The notes under the pieces are model-generated. The model was not told where the DNA came from and ran no database searches. It saw nothing but the letters and a program-made list of their open reading frames with translations. Below are positions 36,003 to 44,604 of a stretch of 64,000 nucleotides of DNA, in pieces. Made by a program: the position numbers and the translations under genes. Position 1 is the stretch's first letter; every line of letters begins with the position of its first letter. The stretch is from Sphingomonas sp. EC-HK361 (GTDB taxonomy: Bacteria; Pseudomonadota; Alphaproteobacteria; Sphingomonadales; Sphingomonadaceae), in contig NZ_LR701493.1 in NCBI RefSeq assembly GCF_902498785.1, positions 171,459 to 235,458 of the forward strand, read 5' to 3'.

Positions 36003-37162
36003 GACGTTTCCTTCAGGACCTTGATCGCGCGGCCGACGGGGACGGGCGGTTTGCCGGTCAGGATACGGGCCTTGTCAGGGAAGGTCGATCGCCCGGCATA
36101 GAATCGGCGGATGAGATTGGGGCCGAGGCCGTAGAAGCGCTCGATCACCCGCCAGCGTTCCTCCGGCCGCGCGGCGCGGAACAGCATCGCGTTCAGCATC
36201 CGGTAGAAGCGCTGGCTGCGCCACGCGGCGGCGGCATAATCATGGGTGAAGGTCGCGAGGTGTGCGCCCGACAGGTCGCGCTCGGCCGCGATCGCGATGG
36301 CGAGGCGCACCGCGTCGGGGAGCGAATAGCCGGTGGTCGGCTGGAACAGCCCCGCGCGCATCCCCGCCTTGGCGACGCCGGCGCCCGTCGATCGCCAATA
36401 GCTCTCGAAATCGCCGCCGATGGTGATCGGCAGCACGCCCGTTTCCTCACGCAGCTTGCGCTTCGGCTGCCAGCCGCGCGCGGCGGCATATGCCGCGACG
36501 CGCTGGCCGACCGCCTTCACGTCGAGGTCGGGAGTGTCGCTGTAATAGGTGTCCTCGACGAACATCCGCTTCACCCCGAACGGCAGGGCATAGACGAAGC
36601 GGTAGCCGTCGATCTGCTCGACGGTGGCGTCCATCACGATCGGGTTGGCGAGGCCATGCGCCGCCTCCAGCCGGTAATCGCGCCCGACGAACTTCTGCCA
36701 GCCGAGGTCCATCGTGCGGGTCAGATCGCCGGGGCCGCGCGCGTCGATGATGCCGGTGGCGGTCACGCGGTCGCCGTTCGCCAGCAGGATCGTCGTCGGC
36801 GTCACCTCTTCGATCGTCGCGCCGAATGTCAGTCGTTCGGGCGCAAGCGTTTGCCGAACGATTGCATCGAGCCGCGTCGACTCGATCGTGTAATAGGGCT
36901 GGGGCAGCTGGCGCACCGCGCGTGGGAACGCGATCGAATAGCCGGGCCAGGCATGGACCACGAGCCGCTCGATCAGCCAGCGCTCGCCCTGCGCGATGTC
37001 GGCGCCGAAAAACGACCAGGCGTGGTTGCCGCCGATCGTGTCTGCCCCCTCGATGATCCGCACGTCGAGATCGGGGCGCTTCTCGGCCAGCGCCAGCGCG
37101 ATCAGCGCGCCGGCCAGGCCCCCGCCAGCGATCGCCAGGTCGCAGTGTTGAACGCTCGCCAT
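35990..37162 (-). CDS. crtY: Lycopene beta-cyclase
   Basis: CrtY cyclises lycopene to beta-carotene. The 390-residue flavoprotein has the N-terminal fold CDLAIAGGGLAGALIALALAE, GADTIGGNHAWSFFGADI with the cyclase motif, IIDARGPG in the middle and ERFYGLGPNLIRRFYAGRS with DKARILTGKPPVPVGRAI near the end, all typical of bacterial CrtY. It leads the minus-strand crt unit and overlaps crtI. Neither crtE nor crtZ is in the window. Confidence 0.95.
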   Translation of the reverse strand: MASVQHCDLAIAGGGLAGALIALALAEKRPDLDVRIIEGADTIGGNHAWSFFGADIAQGERWLIERLVVHAWPGYSIAFPRAVRQLPQPYYTIESTRLDAIVRQTLAPERLTFGATIEEVTPTTILLANGDRVTATGIIDARGPGDLTRTMDLGWQKFVGRDYRLEAAHGLANPIVMDATVEQIDGYRFVYALPFGVKRMFVEDTYYSDTPDLDVKAVGQRVAAYAAARGWQPKRKLREETGVLPITIGGDFESYWRSTGAGVAKAGMRAGLFQPTTGYSLPDAVRLAIAIAAERDLSGAHLATFTHDYAAAAWRSQRFYRMLNAMLFRAARPEERWRVIERFYGLGPNLIRRFYAGRSTFPDKARILTGKPPVPVGRAIKVLKETSWRA

Positions 37163-37225
37163 GTGGTTTAGCGCGTAGCGGAAAGGGTTGAGGCCGCAAA
37201 CCGGATTTCATGGCGCTCTTTGCTC

Positions 37226-37303
37226 GTCATCCCGGCGAAGGCCGGGATCCACTCATCCCCTCGGGCCCGTGGCGCGGTGGATCCCGGCCTTCGCCGGGAT
37301 GAC
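37226..37303. repeat. 27-base perfect inverted repeat upstream of crtY
   Basis: The 27-base arms (37226-37252 and 37277-37303) are exact reverse complements, beginning GTCATCCCGGCGAAGGCC and enclosing 24 bases. Each arm is itself a hairpin of the GTCATCCC family. It lies in the promoter region shared by crtY and the divergent GNAT gene. Confidence 0.9.
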
Positions 37304-37324
37304 GATTCGGGTTACGGCAGCGTC

Positions 37325-37858
37325 ATGACCCACGCGCCCACGCTCACCACGTCCCGCCTCACCCTGCGCGGCCACCGCATCGAAGACCTCGACGCGCTTG
37401 CCGCGATGTGGGCGGACCCCGCGGTCTATGCCTTTATCGGCGGCAAGCCCCGGTCGCGCGAGGAGGTGTGGCTGCGGCTGCTCCGTTCGATCGGGCAGTG
37501 GACGGCGTTCGGCTACGGCTCGTGGGTCGTCGAGCGCGACGGCCGGGTCATCGGCGACATCGGCCTGCTCGAAGCTCGCCGTGAGATCGAACCCGCGATC
37601 GACGACGCGCCAGAACTGGGCTGGGCGCTCGCCGGCGCAGCGCAGGGGCAGGGCTATGCTCGCGAGGCGCTGGCAGCGGTGCTCGGCTGGGCAGATGGTC
37701 AGAATATCGCCCGGACATGCTGCATCATCGATGCCGGCAACACCGCTTCGATCCGGCTCGGCGAGCGCATGGGCTATGTACTGCGAACAATCGGCCGTTA
37801 CCACGACGAACCTATCGGCATCTATGATCGCATGGCGGGGGCAGGCGCGATCGGCTAA
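37325..37858 (+). CDS. GNAT family N-acetyltransferase (RimJ/RimL type)
   Basis: A 177-residue acetyltransferase of the ribosomal-protein-serine/alanine acetyltransferase-like branch. It has the entry strand LTTSRLTLRGHRIEDLDALA, GDIGLLEARR, the acetyl-CoA loop GQGYAREALAAVLGWA, and the CCIIDAGNTASIRLGERMGY end that is diagnostic of the family. The target is unknown. It lies between crtY and the di-iron hydroxylase, 10 bases before the latter, so likely one unit. Confidence 0.9.
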   Translation: MTHAPTLTTSRLTLRGHRIEDLDALAAMWADPAVYAFIGGKPRSREEVWLRLLRSIGQWTAFGYGSWVVERDGRVIGDIGLLEARREIEPAIDDAPELGWALAGAAQGQGYAREALAAVLGWADGQNIARTCCIIDAGNTASIRLGERMGYVLRTIGRYHDEPIGIYDRMAGAGAIG

Positions 37859-37868
37859 GGCGTCGCGC

Positions 37869-38678
37869 ATGACGGTCGCCATCGCCATCATCCTGTCCGC
37901 GCTTGCGATGACGCTGATCGTCGGCGTGCGCTATCTCGTCACCTCGGGCGCGTTCGCCGCGGCGACGAAGTGGCGGCATCCGGGGCTGTATACCGGCCTC
38001 GACGTTCAGATGCGCCGCGAGATCGTGTGGAGCCTTGCCTCGGCCACGATCTACGGCGTTCCTGCAGGCGTCGTCGCCTGGGGATGGCAGAATCGCGGCT
38101 GGACGGCGATCTACTCCGATGCTCACGCGATGCCGCTCTGGTATCTTCCGGTTTCGGTGCTGCTCTACCTCTTTGCGCACGACACGTGGTTCTACTGGAC
38201 GCACCGCTGGATGCACCGGCCGGTGCCGTTCCGTCTCGCCCACGCCGTCCACCACGCCAGCCGCCCGCCGACCGCCTGGGCGGCGATGGCGTTCCACCCG
38301 TTCGAGGCACTGACCGGGGCTGTGATAATTCCGCTACTGGTGTTCGTGATTCCGATCCACGTCGCCGCTCTCGGCTTCGTGCTGGCGGTGATGACGGTTA
38401 TGGGGGTGACCAATCACATGGGATGGGAGGTTTTCCCGCGGTTCATGTGGACGGGGGCATTAGGGGGCTGGCTGATCACAGCGAGCCATCATCAGCGTCA
38501 TCACGAGCAATACGGGTGTAACTATGGCCTCTACTTCCGCGTCTGGGACCGGCTCTGCGGCACCGATCGGGGCATCGGCGATTTCGCCCGGGCGCACGCC
38601 CGGGCGAAGGATCGCGGTGGCGATGGCAGCGGTCGCGCTTCTGCCGCTCATCGGAGCCGTGCCGACCACGCGGCTTGA
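37869..38678 (+). CDS. Sterol desaturase superfamily di-iron hydroxylase, candidate carotenoid hydroxylase
   Basis: A 269-residue membrane protein with several hydrophobic segments and complete His clusters: HDTWFYWTHRWMH, HAVHHASRP and HHQRHHEQYGCNYG. This is the fatty acid hydroxylase/CrtZ-CrtG superfamily. Its place beside crtY-crtI-crtB suggests a carotenoid ring hydroxylase; the CrtG-type 2,2'-beta-ionone hydroxylase of nostoxanthin producers is my leading guess, not established here. The last 20 or so residues overlap the following DUF2141 frame. Confidence 0.85.
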   Translation: MTVAIAIILSALAMTLIVGVRYLVTSGAFAAATKWRHPGLYTGLDVQMRREIVWSLASATIYGVPAGVVAWGWQNRGWTAIYSDAHAMPLWYLPVSVLLYLFAHDTWFYWTHRWMHRPVPFRLAHAVHHASRPPTAWAAMAFHPFEALTGAVIIPLLVFVIPIHVAALGFVLAVMTVMGVTNHMGWEVFPRFMWTGALGGWLITASHHQRHHEQYGCNYGLYFRVWDRLCGTDRGIGDFARAHARAKDRGGDGSGRASAAHRSRADHAA

Positions 38679-39033
38679 TCTCGGGGTGGATCATGTGCGC
38701 TCCGCCAAGGGGTTGCTGCGCGTCTGCCTCACCGCCGATCCCGACAACTTCCCGTCCTGCGTCGATGACGCGCAGGCGCTGACCCGCTCGGTCCCCGCGG
38801 CCACGCGCGCGCTCGATTTCGCGGGGCTTCCCCACGGCGATTATGCGATTGCCGTGATCCACGACGAGAACGGGAATGCGAAGCTCGATACCTTTGCGGG
38901 CATTCCGAAGGAGGGCTTCGGCTTTTCGCGCAACCCGGCGATCGGCTTCGGCCCGCCGCGCTTTTCGGCAGCGCGCTTCACGATCGGGGGTGATGCCGCA
39001 AAGCAACAGATTCGGATGCGTTACATCCTGTGA
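38617..39033 (+). CDS. DUF2141 domain protein, predicted exported
   Basis: A 138-residue protein with a hydrophobic start AVALLPLIGAVP, then a beta-sandwich domain with LLRVCLTADPDNFPSC and the DUF2141 motif YAIAVIHDENGNAKLDTFAGIPKEGFGFSR near the middle (split). Proteins of this family often accompany carotenoid genes but have no known role. The GTG at 38617 follows AAGGA; the ATG at 38623 and a longer ATG at 38524, largely inside the hydroxylase, are alternatives, the latter giving an Arg pair before the signal. Confidence 0.8.
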   Translation: MAMAAVALLPLIGAVPTTRLDLGVDHVRSAKGLLRVCLTADPDNFPSCVDDAQALTRSVPAATRALDFAGLPHGDYAIAVIHDENGNAKLDTFAGIPKEGFGFSRNPAIGFGPPRFSAARFTIGGDAAKQQIRMRYIL

Positions 39034-39098
39034 CCGCACGGCGCGGACCCAAAGGCGGGTGAAAGTGTTACGCCCCTGAAATCAGGTTCGGGGTATCC

Positions 39099-39968
39099 AT
39101 GTCCATTCGCTTTTCAATCTTCACCGCGCTCGCCTGCGCGGTCGCCACGCCCGCCATCGCGCAGAACACCGTCAACGCAACGCCGCCCGACACCGCGGCA
39201 CCCGAAAAACAGTTCAGCGACACGATCACCGTCGGCGCTGCGATCGTCTCGATCCCCGATTATGAGGGGTCGGACGATTCGCGGATCACCGGCGCGCCGG
39301 GCGCGATCGGATCGTACAAGGGTTTCGGCTTCGTGCTTGCGGGCAACCGGCTGAGCGTCGATCTGATCCCCGATCGCGGCGGCGAGGGGATCGACTTTCA
39401 GGCGGGGCCGATCGCGGTCGTCAACTTCAATCGGTCGAGCCTGAACAGCATCGACGATCCCCGCATCCGCGCGCTCGGCAAGGTCGATACCGCGATCGAA
39501 CTCGGCGGCTATGTGGGAGTCGGCAAGACCGGCGTCATCACCAGCCCCTATGACCGCCTGTCGGTGTCGCTCAGCTATCGCCACGATGTCGCCGGCGCGC
39601 ACGACAGCGGTATCTGGCAGCCGACGGTCAACTACCTAACACCACTCAGCCGCAAGGCCGCCGTCGCGCTCTTCGCGTCGGCCGAGCATGCCGACAGCGG
39701 CTATGCGGACACCTACTTCACCGTGACGTCTACGCAGGCGGTGGCGAGCGGGCTGCCCGCCTATCGCGCGCGCAGCGGGTGGAAGAACTACACGCTCGGC
39801 GCGCTCGGCACCTATGCGCTGACCGGCGATCTGCTCCACGGCTGGAAGGTCGTGGCCGGCGGCACCTATGGCCGGCTGCTCAATGATTTCGGCGACAGTC
39901 CCGTCGTCAGCATCGCCGGGTCGCGCAGCCAGTGGCTCGGCGCGCTGGGCCTCGCCTACACGTTCTGA
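39099..39968 (+). CDS. MipA/OmpV family outer membrane protein
   Basis: A 289-residue exported beta-barrel. The signal peptide MSIRFSIFTALACAVATPAIA ends near IAQ. The mature part has the family start TITVGAAIVSIPDYEGSDD, the GFGFVLAGNRLSVDLIPD strands and ends in an aromatic LGLAYTF as outer membrane proteins do. Relatives scaffold murein hydrolases or act as small porins. It is a single gene, convergent with the anti-sigma gene three bases downstream. Confidence 0.9.
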   Translation: MSIRFSIFTALACAVATPAIAQNTVNATPPDTAAPEKQFSDTITVGAAIVSIPDYEGSDDSRITGAPGAIGSYKGFGFVLAGNRLSVDLIPDRGGEGIDFQAGPIAVVNFNRSSLNSIDDPRIRALGKVDTAIELGGYVGVGKTGVITSPYDRLSVSLSYRHDVAGAHDSGIWQPTVNYLTPLSRKAAVALFASAEHADSGYADTYFTVTSTQAVASGLPAYRARSGWKNYTLGALGTYALTGDLLHGWKVVAGGTYGRLLNDFGDSPVVSIAGSRSQWLGALGLAYTF

Positions 39969-39971
39969 GGC

Positions 39972-40676
39972 CTATGCGCTGACGAGCTTGCCGGTCGCCA
40001 CCACGGGGCCGGTCGGCAGGCCGGTTGGCGATCCGCCGCTGGGTTCGATCGAAACCGCGAGCGTGATGCCCTCCGCCAGCCGAGCGCGATCGGCGGCGCG
40101 CACTGCGAGGATGTGGCTGGCGGGCATGATGCCCAGCGATCGCGGCGTGCCGTCCGCGCCGATCGTCCAGACCTCGGCATCGCGCCCGGCGGGAAGCGAC
40201 ACGTCGCCGGCCATGCGCGCCTCGCCGCGGGCGCTGTCATAGACCAGCCCGAACGCCGCGGCGCCCTTCGCCTTGTCGGTCGGAGTCATTGCCGCGACCA
40301 TGGGCGCGGGCTGCTCGACCGGGGCGATGACGGCGGGCGGTGGTGGTGCGGCGCCTGGGCGCAGCAGCAGCGCGAGCACCAGCACGGCGGCCAGCGCGCC
40401 GAGCGCGATCGTTGCGCCCTTCCACCAGCGCGTGGGCGATGCGTCGACAATTCCGCGTGCCACGCGGTCCTCGATCCCCCCGTCGGGGGCGACATCGGCC
40501 CCGACCGCGAACAGCGTCGCGAAATGATCGCGCCACAGTTCGACCTCGTGGGCGAAGGCCGGTTCGGCGAGCGAGCGGCGCAGCGCATCGGCGCGCTCGC
40601 CGCCATCGAGCAGCCCGAGCGCCAGCTCGGCCGCGGTGACGCTGTCGTCGGGGGAGAGGCGGGGATCAGTCGGCAT
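39972..40676 (-). CDS. Anti-sigma factor, RskA-like (single-pass membrane)
   Basis: A 234-residue anti-sigma factor. A cytoplasmic N-terminal domain (about 1-90) has LALGLLDGGERADALRRS and the WRDHFATLFA segment; a membrane helix follows (WWKGATIALGALAAVLVLAL near residue 92); the periplasmic half has a RskA domain with AEVWTIGADGTPRSLGIMP. RskA proteins hold SigK-type ECF factors until proteolysis frees them. Its ATG overlaps the sigma gene stop by 11 bases, so the pair is an operon. Confidence 0.9.
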   Translation of the reverse strand: MPTDPRLSPDDSVTAAELALGLLDGGERADALRRSLAEPAFAHEVELWRDHFATLFAVGADVAPDGGIEDRVARGIVDASPTRWWKGATIALGALAAVLVLALLLRPGAAPPPPAVIAPVEQPAPMVAAMTPTDKAKGAAAFGLVYDSARGEARMAGDVSLPAGRDAEVWTIGADGTPRSLGIMPASHILAVRAADRARLAEGITLAVSIEPSGGSPTGLPTGPVVATGKLVSA

Positions 40677-41268
40677 CGTTCAGGCAATCGCGCAGCCGCA
40701 GCAGTCCGCGGCGAATGGTGCTTTTCATCGTGCTCAGCGGCACGCCCTCGCGCTCGGCGATCTCGGAATAGGTGAGGCCGCCGAAGAACGCGGTGCGGAT
40801 CGCGCCCTGCTGGCGCGGCTCGAGTTCGTCGAGGCACAGGTGCAGCCGCTGGGCTTCCTCCGTCCGCAGCAGCGCCGCGTCGGCCAGCGGCCGCTCGTCG
40901 GCGATCCTGTCCGCCTCGTCGAGCAGCGGCGCGGGCGCTGTGCGCTGTGCGCGCCGCCAGTCGATCGACCGGTTGCGCGCGATCGTGCACAGCCAGGTGA
41001 TCGGGCTGGCCCGTCCCGGCTGGAAGGCGCCGGCCCGGCGCCAGACTATGGCGTATACCTCTTGCAGCACATCCTCCGCCGCGCGTCGTTCGCCACAGAT
41101 ACGCAGGCAGATGCCGAACAGCTTCGCCGACGTCATTCGATAGACGCGCTGAAAGGCACCGCGATCGGCTGCGCCGGTCGCCACAAGGGCCTCGACCAGC
41201 GCGGCGCGATCTGCGGCCTGGCCAGAGTGCGGTCCGGATTGGGCGGGGGGGAGCTGCTCGCTGGTCAT
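40666..41268 (-). CDS. ECF sigma factor (SigK-like)
   Basis: A 200-residue sigma-70 family factor with regions 2 (FQRVYRMTSAKLFGICLRI, EDVLQEVYAIVWRRA) and 4 (LEPRQQGAIRTAFFGGLTYSEIAEREGVP and STMKSTIRRGLLRLRDCL). Spacing and length match an ECF factor with an RskA-type partner. It faces the ferritin-like genes, with 137 bases between. A perfect 12-base palindrome lies 11 bases before its start. The partner anti-sigma follows at once. Confidence 0.93.
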   Translation of the reverse strand: MTSEQLPPAQSGPHSGQAADRAALVEALVATGAADRGAFQRVYRMTSAKLFGICLRICGERRAAEDVLQEVYAIVWRRAGAFQPGRASPITWLCTIARNRSIDWRRAQRTAPAPLLDEADRIADERPLADAALLRTEEAQRLHLCLDELEPRQQGAIRTAFFGGLTYSEIAEREGVPLSTMKSTIRRGLLRLRDCLNDAD

Positions 41269-41278
41269 GTTCTAGGCG

Positions 41279-41290
41279 ATTTCTAGAAAT
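41279..41290. promoter_or_regulatory. Perfect 12-base palindrome before the sigma factor gene
   Basis: ATTTCTAGAAAT is a perfect dyad located 11 bases upstream of the sigma ATG and 115 bases from the first ferritin-like gene. It is A/T-rich against a G/C-rich background. Its function is unknown; an operator is the simplest guess. Confidence 0.4.
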
Positions 41291-41347
41291 ATTTTCCTGC
41301 TTACGCATCCTAAATCGTGGCCGCTCGTATCTGCCTTTGAAGAAAAA

Positions 41348-41375
41348 GGAAGTTCGCGACGCAAGCGCGCGTCGT
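41348..41375 (+). promoter_or_regulatory. Candidate ECF promoter of the ferritin-like operon
   Basis: GGAAGT (41348-41353) and CGTCGT (41370-41375) are separated by 16 bases, matching the general ECF pattern GGAA at -35 and CGTC at -10. It ends 30 bases before the ATG of the first ferritin-like gene. It is consistent with control by the divergent ECF factor; no equivalent match was found before the third gene. Confidence 0.5.
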
Positions 41376-41405
41376 GAAGGCGTGTTTTTAAGGGAGGTGC
41401 CGACG

Positions 41406-42371
41406 ATGACAGATCAAGCCGAAGCCATTGCGATGCTCGATACACGGGTGCGCAGGCGGGAAGATCGCCGAGCCTTCTTCACTGCTGCCCTCGGCGCTGC
41501 TGCCGTTGGTGCGGGGGCGTTCGCCTTTGCCGATGTCGCGAGCGCGCAGTCGGCGCCGACCGATGCCGACGTGCTGAACTTTGCCCTGAACCTGGAATAT
41601 CTCGAGGCGAACTTCTATTCCTATGCGGTCTTTGGCACGCCGATCGACCCGACGATCACCACCGGCACGACGGGCACGCTTGGCGTCGCTACCGGTGGGC
41701 GCAAGGTTGCTTTCACCGATTCGCTGGTCGCCGCCTATGCCAAGGAAATCGCGCTCGACGAGATCGCGCATGTGAAGTTCCTCCGTACCGCGCTCGGCAG
41801 TGCCGCCGTTGCGCAGCCGGCGATCGACGTCGGGACCTCCGCTACCGGCGCGTTCAGCAGCGCCGCGGTCGCTGCCGGGCTCATCACGTCGGGCCAGACG
41901 TTCGATCCCTATGCGAGCGACGAGAATTTCCTGCTCGGTTCGTTCATCTTCGAAGATGTCGGCGTCACCGCCTACAAGGGTGCTTCGCCGCTCATTACCA
42001 ACCCGACCTTCCTCGAAGCCGCAGCGGGCATTCTGGCGGTCGAGGCGTATCACGCGTCGATCGTGCGCACCGTTCTCTACGCGAAGGGCATGGCGACACC
42101 GTCGCTGAAGCTGATCGAGGCGACTGAGGCGATCTCCAAGGCGCGCGACAGCTTGGATGGCACAACCGATGACGACCAGGGCGTGGCAGACCTGACGACG
42201 GGGGTCGGCACCGTCTCCAATATCGTCCCGCTCGACGCCAACGGTCTCGCTTACAGCCGGTCGACCGGACAGGTGCTCAACATCGTCTATCTGAACAACA
42301 AGCAGGTCACGATGGGCGGGTTCTTCCCCGCAGGCGTCAACGGCAACATCAAGACGAGCGCTGCGAACTAA
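41406..42371 (+). CDS. Ferritin-like domain protein, exported (array member 1)
   Basis: A 321-residue protein starting MTDQAEAIAML; RREDRRAFFTAALGAAA leads an export signal with cleavage near ASAQS. The Ferritin_2 domain has the expected ligands: NLEYLEANFYSYA, LDEIAHVKFLR (ExxH), FEDVGVTAYKG and VEAYHASIVR (ExxH). The family includes desiccation-related proteins; iron or oxidative-stress roles are inferred. GGGAGG precedes the start, preferred to the in-frame ATG at 41337. It leads the array, divergent from the sigma gene, 35 bases from member 2. Confidence 0.9.
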   Translation: MTDQAEAIAMLDTRVRRREDRRAFFTAALGAAAVGAGAFAFADVASAQSAPTDADVLNFALNLEYLEANFYSYAVFGTPIDPTITTGTTGTLGVATGGRKVAFTDSLVAAYAKEIALDEIAHVKFLRTALGSAAVAQPAIDVGTSATGAFSSAAVAAGLITSGQTFDPYASDENFLLGSFIFEDVGVTAYKGASPLITNPTFLEAAAGILAVEAYHASIVRTVLYAKGMATPSLKLIEATEAISKARDSLDGTTDDDQGVADLTTGVGTVSNIVPLDANGLAYSRSTGQVLNIVYLNNKQVTMGGFFPAGVNGNIKTSAAN

Positions 42372-42406
42372 GCCTTCGCGCCTGTCCGCTCCCAGGGAGA
42401 GACCTC

Positions 42407-43414
42407 ATGATCCAGAACGAAACCATGCTCGCCATTGTCGAGGCATCGGAACATCGCCGGGCCGAACGGCGCCGGTTCCTCAAGGTTGCCGGCGGCGGCG
42501 CCGCGGCGGTCGGCGGGCTGTCGCTGCTCGCCGCGTGCGGTGACGACGATGGCGGCTTCAACCCGACGCCGACCCCGTCGCCGACGCCGACCCCGACCCC
42601 GACCTCCTCGTCGGCGCAGCAGGACATCAACGTCCTGAATTTCGCGCTCAACCTCGAATATCTCGAGGCGACCTTCTATTCCTATGCGGCCTTCGGCTCG
42701 CCGTTGTCGCCCGCGCTCACCAGCGGGATCGGCAATGTCGGGACGGTGACCGGCGGCCGGAAGGTGAACTTCTCCGATCCGATCGTCGCCAAATATGCGC
42801 GCGAGATTGCCGGCGACGAGGTCGCGCACGTCAATTTCCTGCGCAGCGCGCTGGGATCGGCGGCGATTGCGCTGCCCGATCTCAACATCGATGGCGGCTC
42901 TACCGGCGCGTTCACCGCGGCAGCGCGGGCGGCGGGTCTTGTCAGCTCGTCCGGCACCTTCGACCCTTATGCCGACGACCAAAGCTTCCTGCTCGGCGCG
43001 TTCATCTTCGAAGACGTCGGGGTCACCGCCTACAAGGGTGGATCGACGCTGATTTCGAACAAGACCTATCTGGAAGCCGCTGCCGGCATTCTTGCGGCGG
43101 AAGCGTATCATGCGGGGCTCGTCCGCACGCTGCTTTACGCCAAGGGCATGACCACGCGGTCGGCGACGGATAGCATTTCGAACGCGCGCGACAGCCTAGA
43201 CGGGACGACCGATCTCGATCAAGGCACGACAGGTCCGGATTCGAGCCAGTCGAACATCGTGCCGACCGACAGCAACGGCATCGCGTTCAGCCGCACCGTC
43301 GCGCAGGTCCACAATATCGCCTATCTTACCAACAAGCAGGCGAGCAGCGGCGGTTTCTTCCCGACCGGCACGCGCAACGCGAACCCGGCGCTGACCCAGA
43401 GCGGCGCGAACTGA
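42407..43414 (+). CDS. Ferritin-like domain lipoprotein (array member 2)
   Basis: A 335-residue relative of member 1. It has RRRFLKVAGGGAAAVGG and a lipobox ending LLAACG, then a Pro/Thr linker (NPTPTPSPTPTPTPT) and the Ferritin_2 domain. The conserved ligands are intact: NLEYLEATFYSYA, GDEVAHVNFLR, FEDVGVTAYKG, AEAYHAGLVR. It is likely lipid-anchored and, because of the twin-Arg-like start, possibly Tat-exported. A terminator follows the gene, so members 1 and 2 form one unit. Confidence 0.9.
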   Translation: MIQNETMLAIVEASEHRRAERRRFLKVAGGGAAAVGGLSLLAACGDDDGGFNPTPTPSPTPTPTPTSSSAQQDINVLNFALNLEYLEATFYSYAAFGSPLSPALTSGIGNVGTVTGGRKVNFSDPIVAKYAREIAGDEVAHVNFLRSALGSAAIALPDLNIDGGSTGAFTAAARAAGLVSSSGTFDPYADDQSFLLGAFIFEDVGVTAYKGGSTLISNKTYLEAAAGILAAEAYHAGLVRTLLYAKGMTTRSATDSISNARDSLDGTTDLDQGTTGPDSSQSNIVPTDSNGIAFSRTVAQVHNIAYLTNKQASSGGFFPTGTRNANPALTQSGAN

Positions 43415-43443
43415 CGCTTTAGGACTTCGGGTCCTGCGGGGAA

Positions 43444-43473
43444 GGGTGGTACCGGCAACGGTGCCGCCCTTTT
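43444..43473 (+). terminator. Rho-independent terminator after ferritin-like member 2
   Basis: An 11-pair stem GGGTGGTACCG/CGGTGCCGCCC (two G-U wobbles) with a GCAA tetraloop is followed by four T. It lies 30 bases past the stop and closes the first pair of ferritin-like genes. Confidence 0.8.
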
Positions 43474-43624
43474 CGTCGCTCGGCCCTTCGTGCGTTTGGG
43501 GCGCTTCGTCGCGCGGCAAAATCGCGGCGCGGCCTTAGGACATAGACATTGCCCGGAATTTGTCCCAACGCGCGGGCAGGGCGCTTCGTCGTAGGAAGCG
43601 GCTGCTAGCGAAGGGACGGCGCAG

Positions 43625-44587
43625 ATGGCGGACAGCGAAGAGATGATGGGCGTGCTTAAGGCACGTGCCGAGCGGCGAAACGATCGACGCGAATTTTTCC
43701 TGGCCGCGATGGGGGCTGCCGCGGTCGGCGCGGGCGCCTTCGCCTTTGCCGATGCCGCCTCCGCGCAGACGGTGACCGATGCCGATATCCTCAACTTCGC
43801 GCTGAACCTCGAATATCTCGAGGCGAATTTCTACTCGTTCGCTGCGAACGGCACCGCGCTCGATTCCTCGGTGACGAGCGGAACCGTCGGCACGGCCGGG
43901 GCCGCGACCGGCGGGCGCAAGGTCAGCTTCACCGATCCCGTCGTCGCGCAATATGCAAAGGAAATTGCGGCGGACGAACTCGCGCATGTGAAGTTCCTGC
44001 GCGGCGCGCTGGGCACCGCGACCGTCGCACAGCCGGCGATCGACGTCGGCGTCTCGGCCACCGGCGCATTCAGCGCCGCGGCGCAGGCGGCGGGTGTGGT
44101 CGCAGCGGGCGCAGCGTTCGATCCCTATGCGTCGGACGAGGCGTTCCTGCTCGGCGCGTTCATTTTCGAAGATGTCGGCGTCACCGCCTACAAGGGGGCG
44201 GCCTCGCTGCTTTCGAGCAAGACCTTCCTCGAGGCGGCAGCCGGAATCCTCGCGGTCGAGGCGTATCATGCTGCGACGGTGCGCAACGCGCTGTATCGCA
44301 AGGGGATCGCAACGCCCTCGCTGAACCTCATCCAGAATGCGGGCAAGATTTCCGATGCGCGCGATTCGCTCGACGGCACTGCCGATCTCGACCAGGGCAT
44401 CGCGGCGGTCGCCACCGGCATCGGCACCGCGTCGAACATCGCGCCCGGCGATACGTCGGGCCTCGCCTTCGGGCGCTCGACGGGTCAGGTCCTCAACATC
44501 GTATACCTGAACCGCGCGTCGGCGACGATGGGCGGGTTCTTCCCCGCCGGCGTCAACGGCAACATCAAGACCAGCGTCGCGAACTGA
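43625..44587 (+). CDS. Ferritin-like domain protein, exported (array member 3)
   Basis: A 320-residue near-duplicate of member 1: MADSEEMMGVLKARAERRN leads RREFFLAAMGAAA, cleavage near SAQT, and the same ligand set (NLEYLEANFYSFA, ADELAHVKFLR, FEDVGVTAYKG, VEAYHAATVR). It lies 17 bases before member 4 and 210 bases after member 2, across the terminator. It starts the second A-B pair. Confidence 0.9.
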   Translation: MADSEEMMGVLKARAERRNDRREFFLAAMGAAAVGAGAFAFADAASAQTVTDADILNFALNLEYLEANFYSFAANGTALDSSVTSGTVGTAGAATGGRKVSFTDPVVAQYAKEIAADELAHVKFLRGALGTATVAQPAIDVGVSATGAFSAAAQAAGVVAAGAAFDPYASDEAFLLGAFIFEDVGVTAYKGAASLLSSKTFLEAAAGILAVEAYHAATVRNALYRKGIATPSLNLIQNAGKISDARDSLDGTADLDQGIAAVATGIGTASNIAPGDTSGLAFGRSTGQVLNIVYLNRASATMGGFFPAGVNGNIKTSVAN

Positions 44588-44604
44588 GCCCGGGGAGAGA
44601 GATC

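Noticed and set aside
38524-38616. Upstream ATG extension of the DUF2141 gene
   Set aside because: The extension overlaps the conserved C-terminal part of the hydroxylase and is Ser/Ala/Gly-rich shadow sequence; kept only as an alternative because it would add an Arg pair before the signal.
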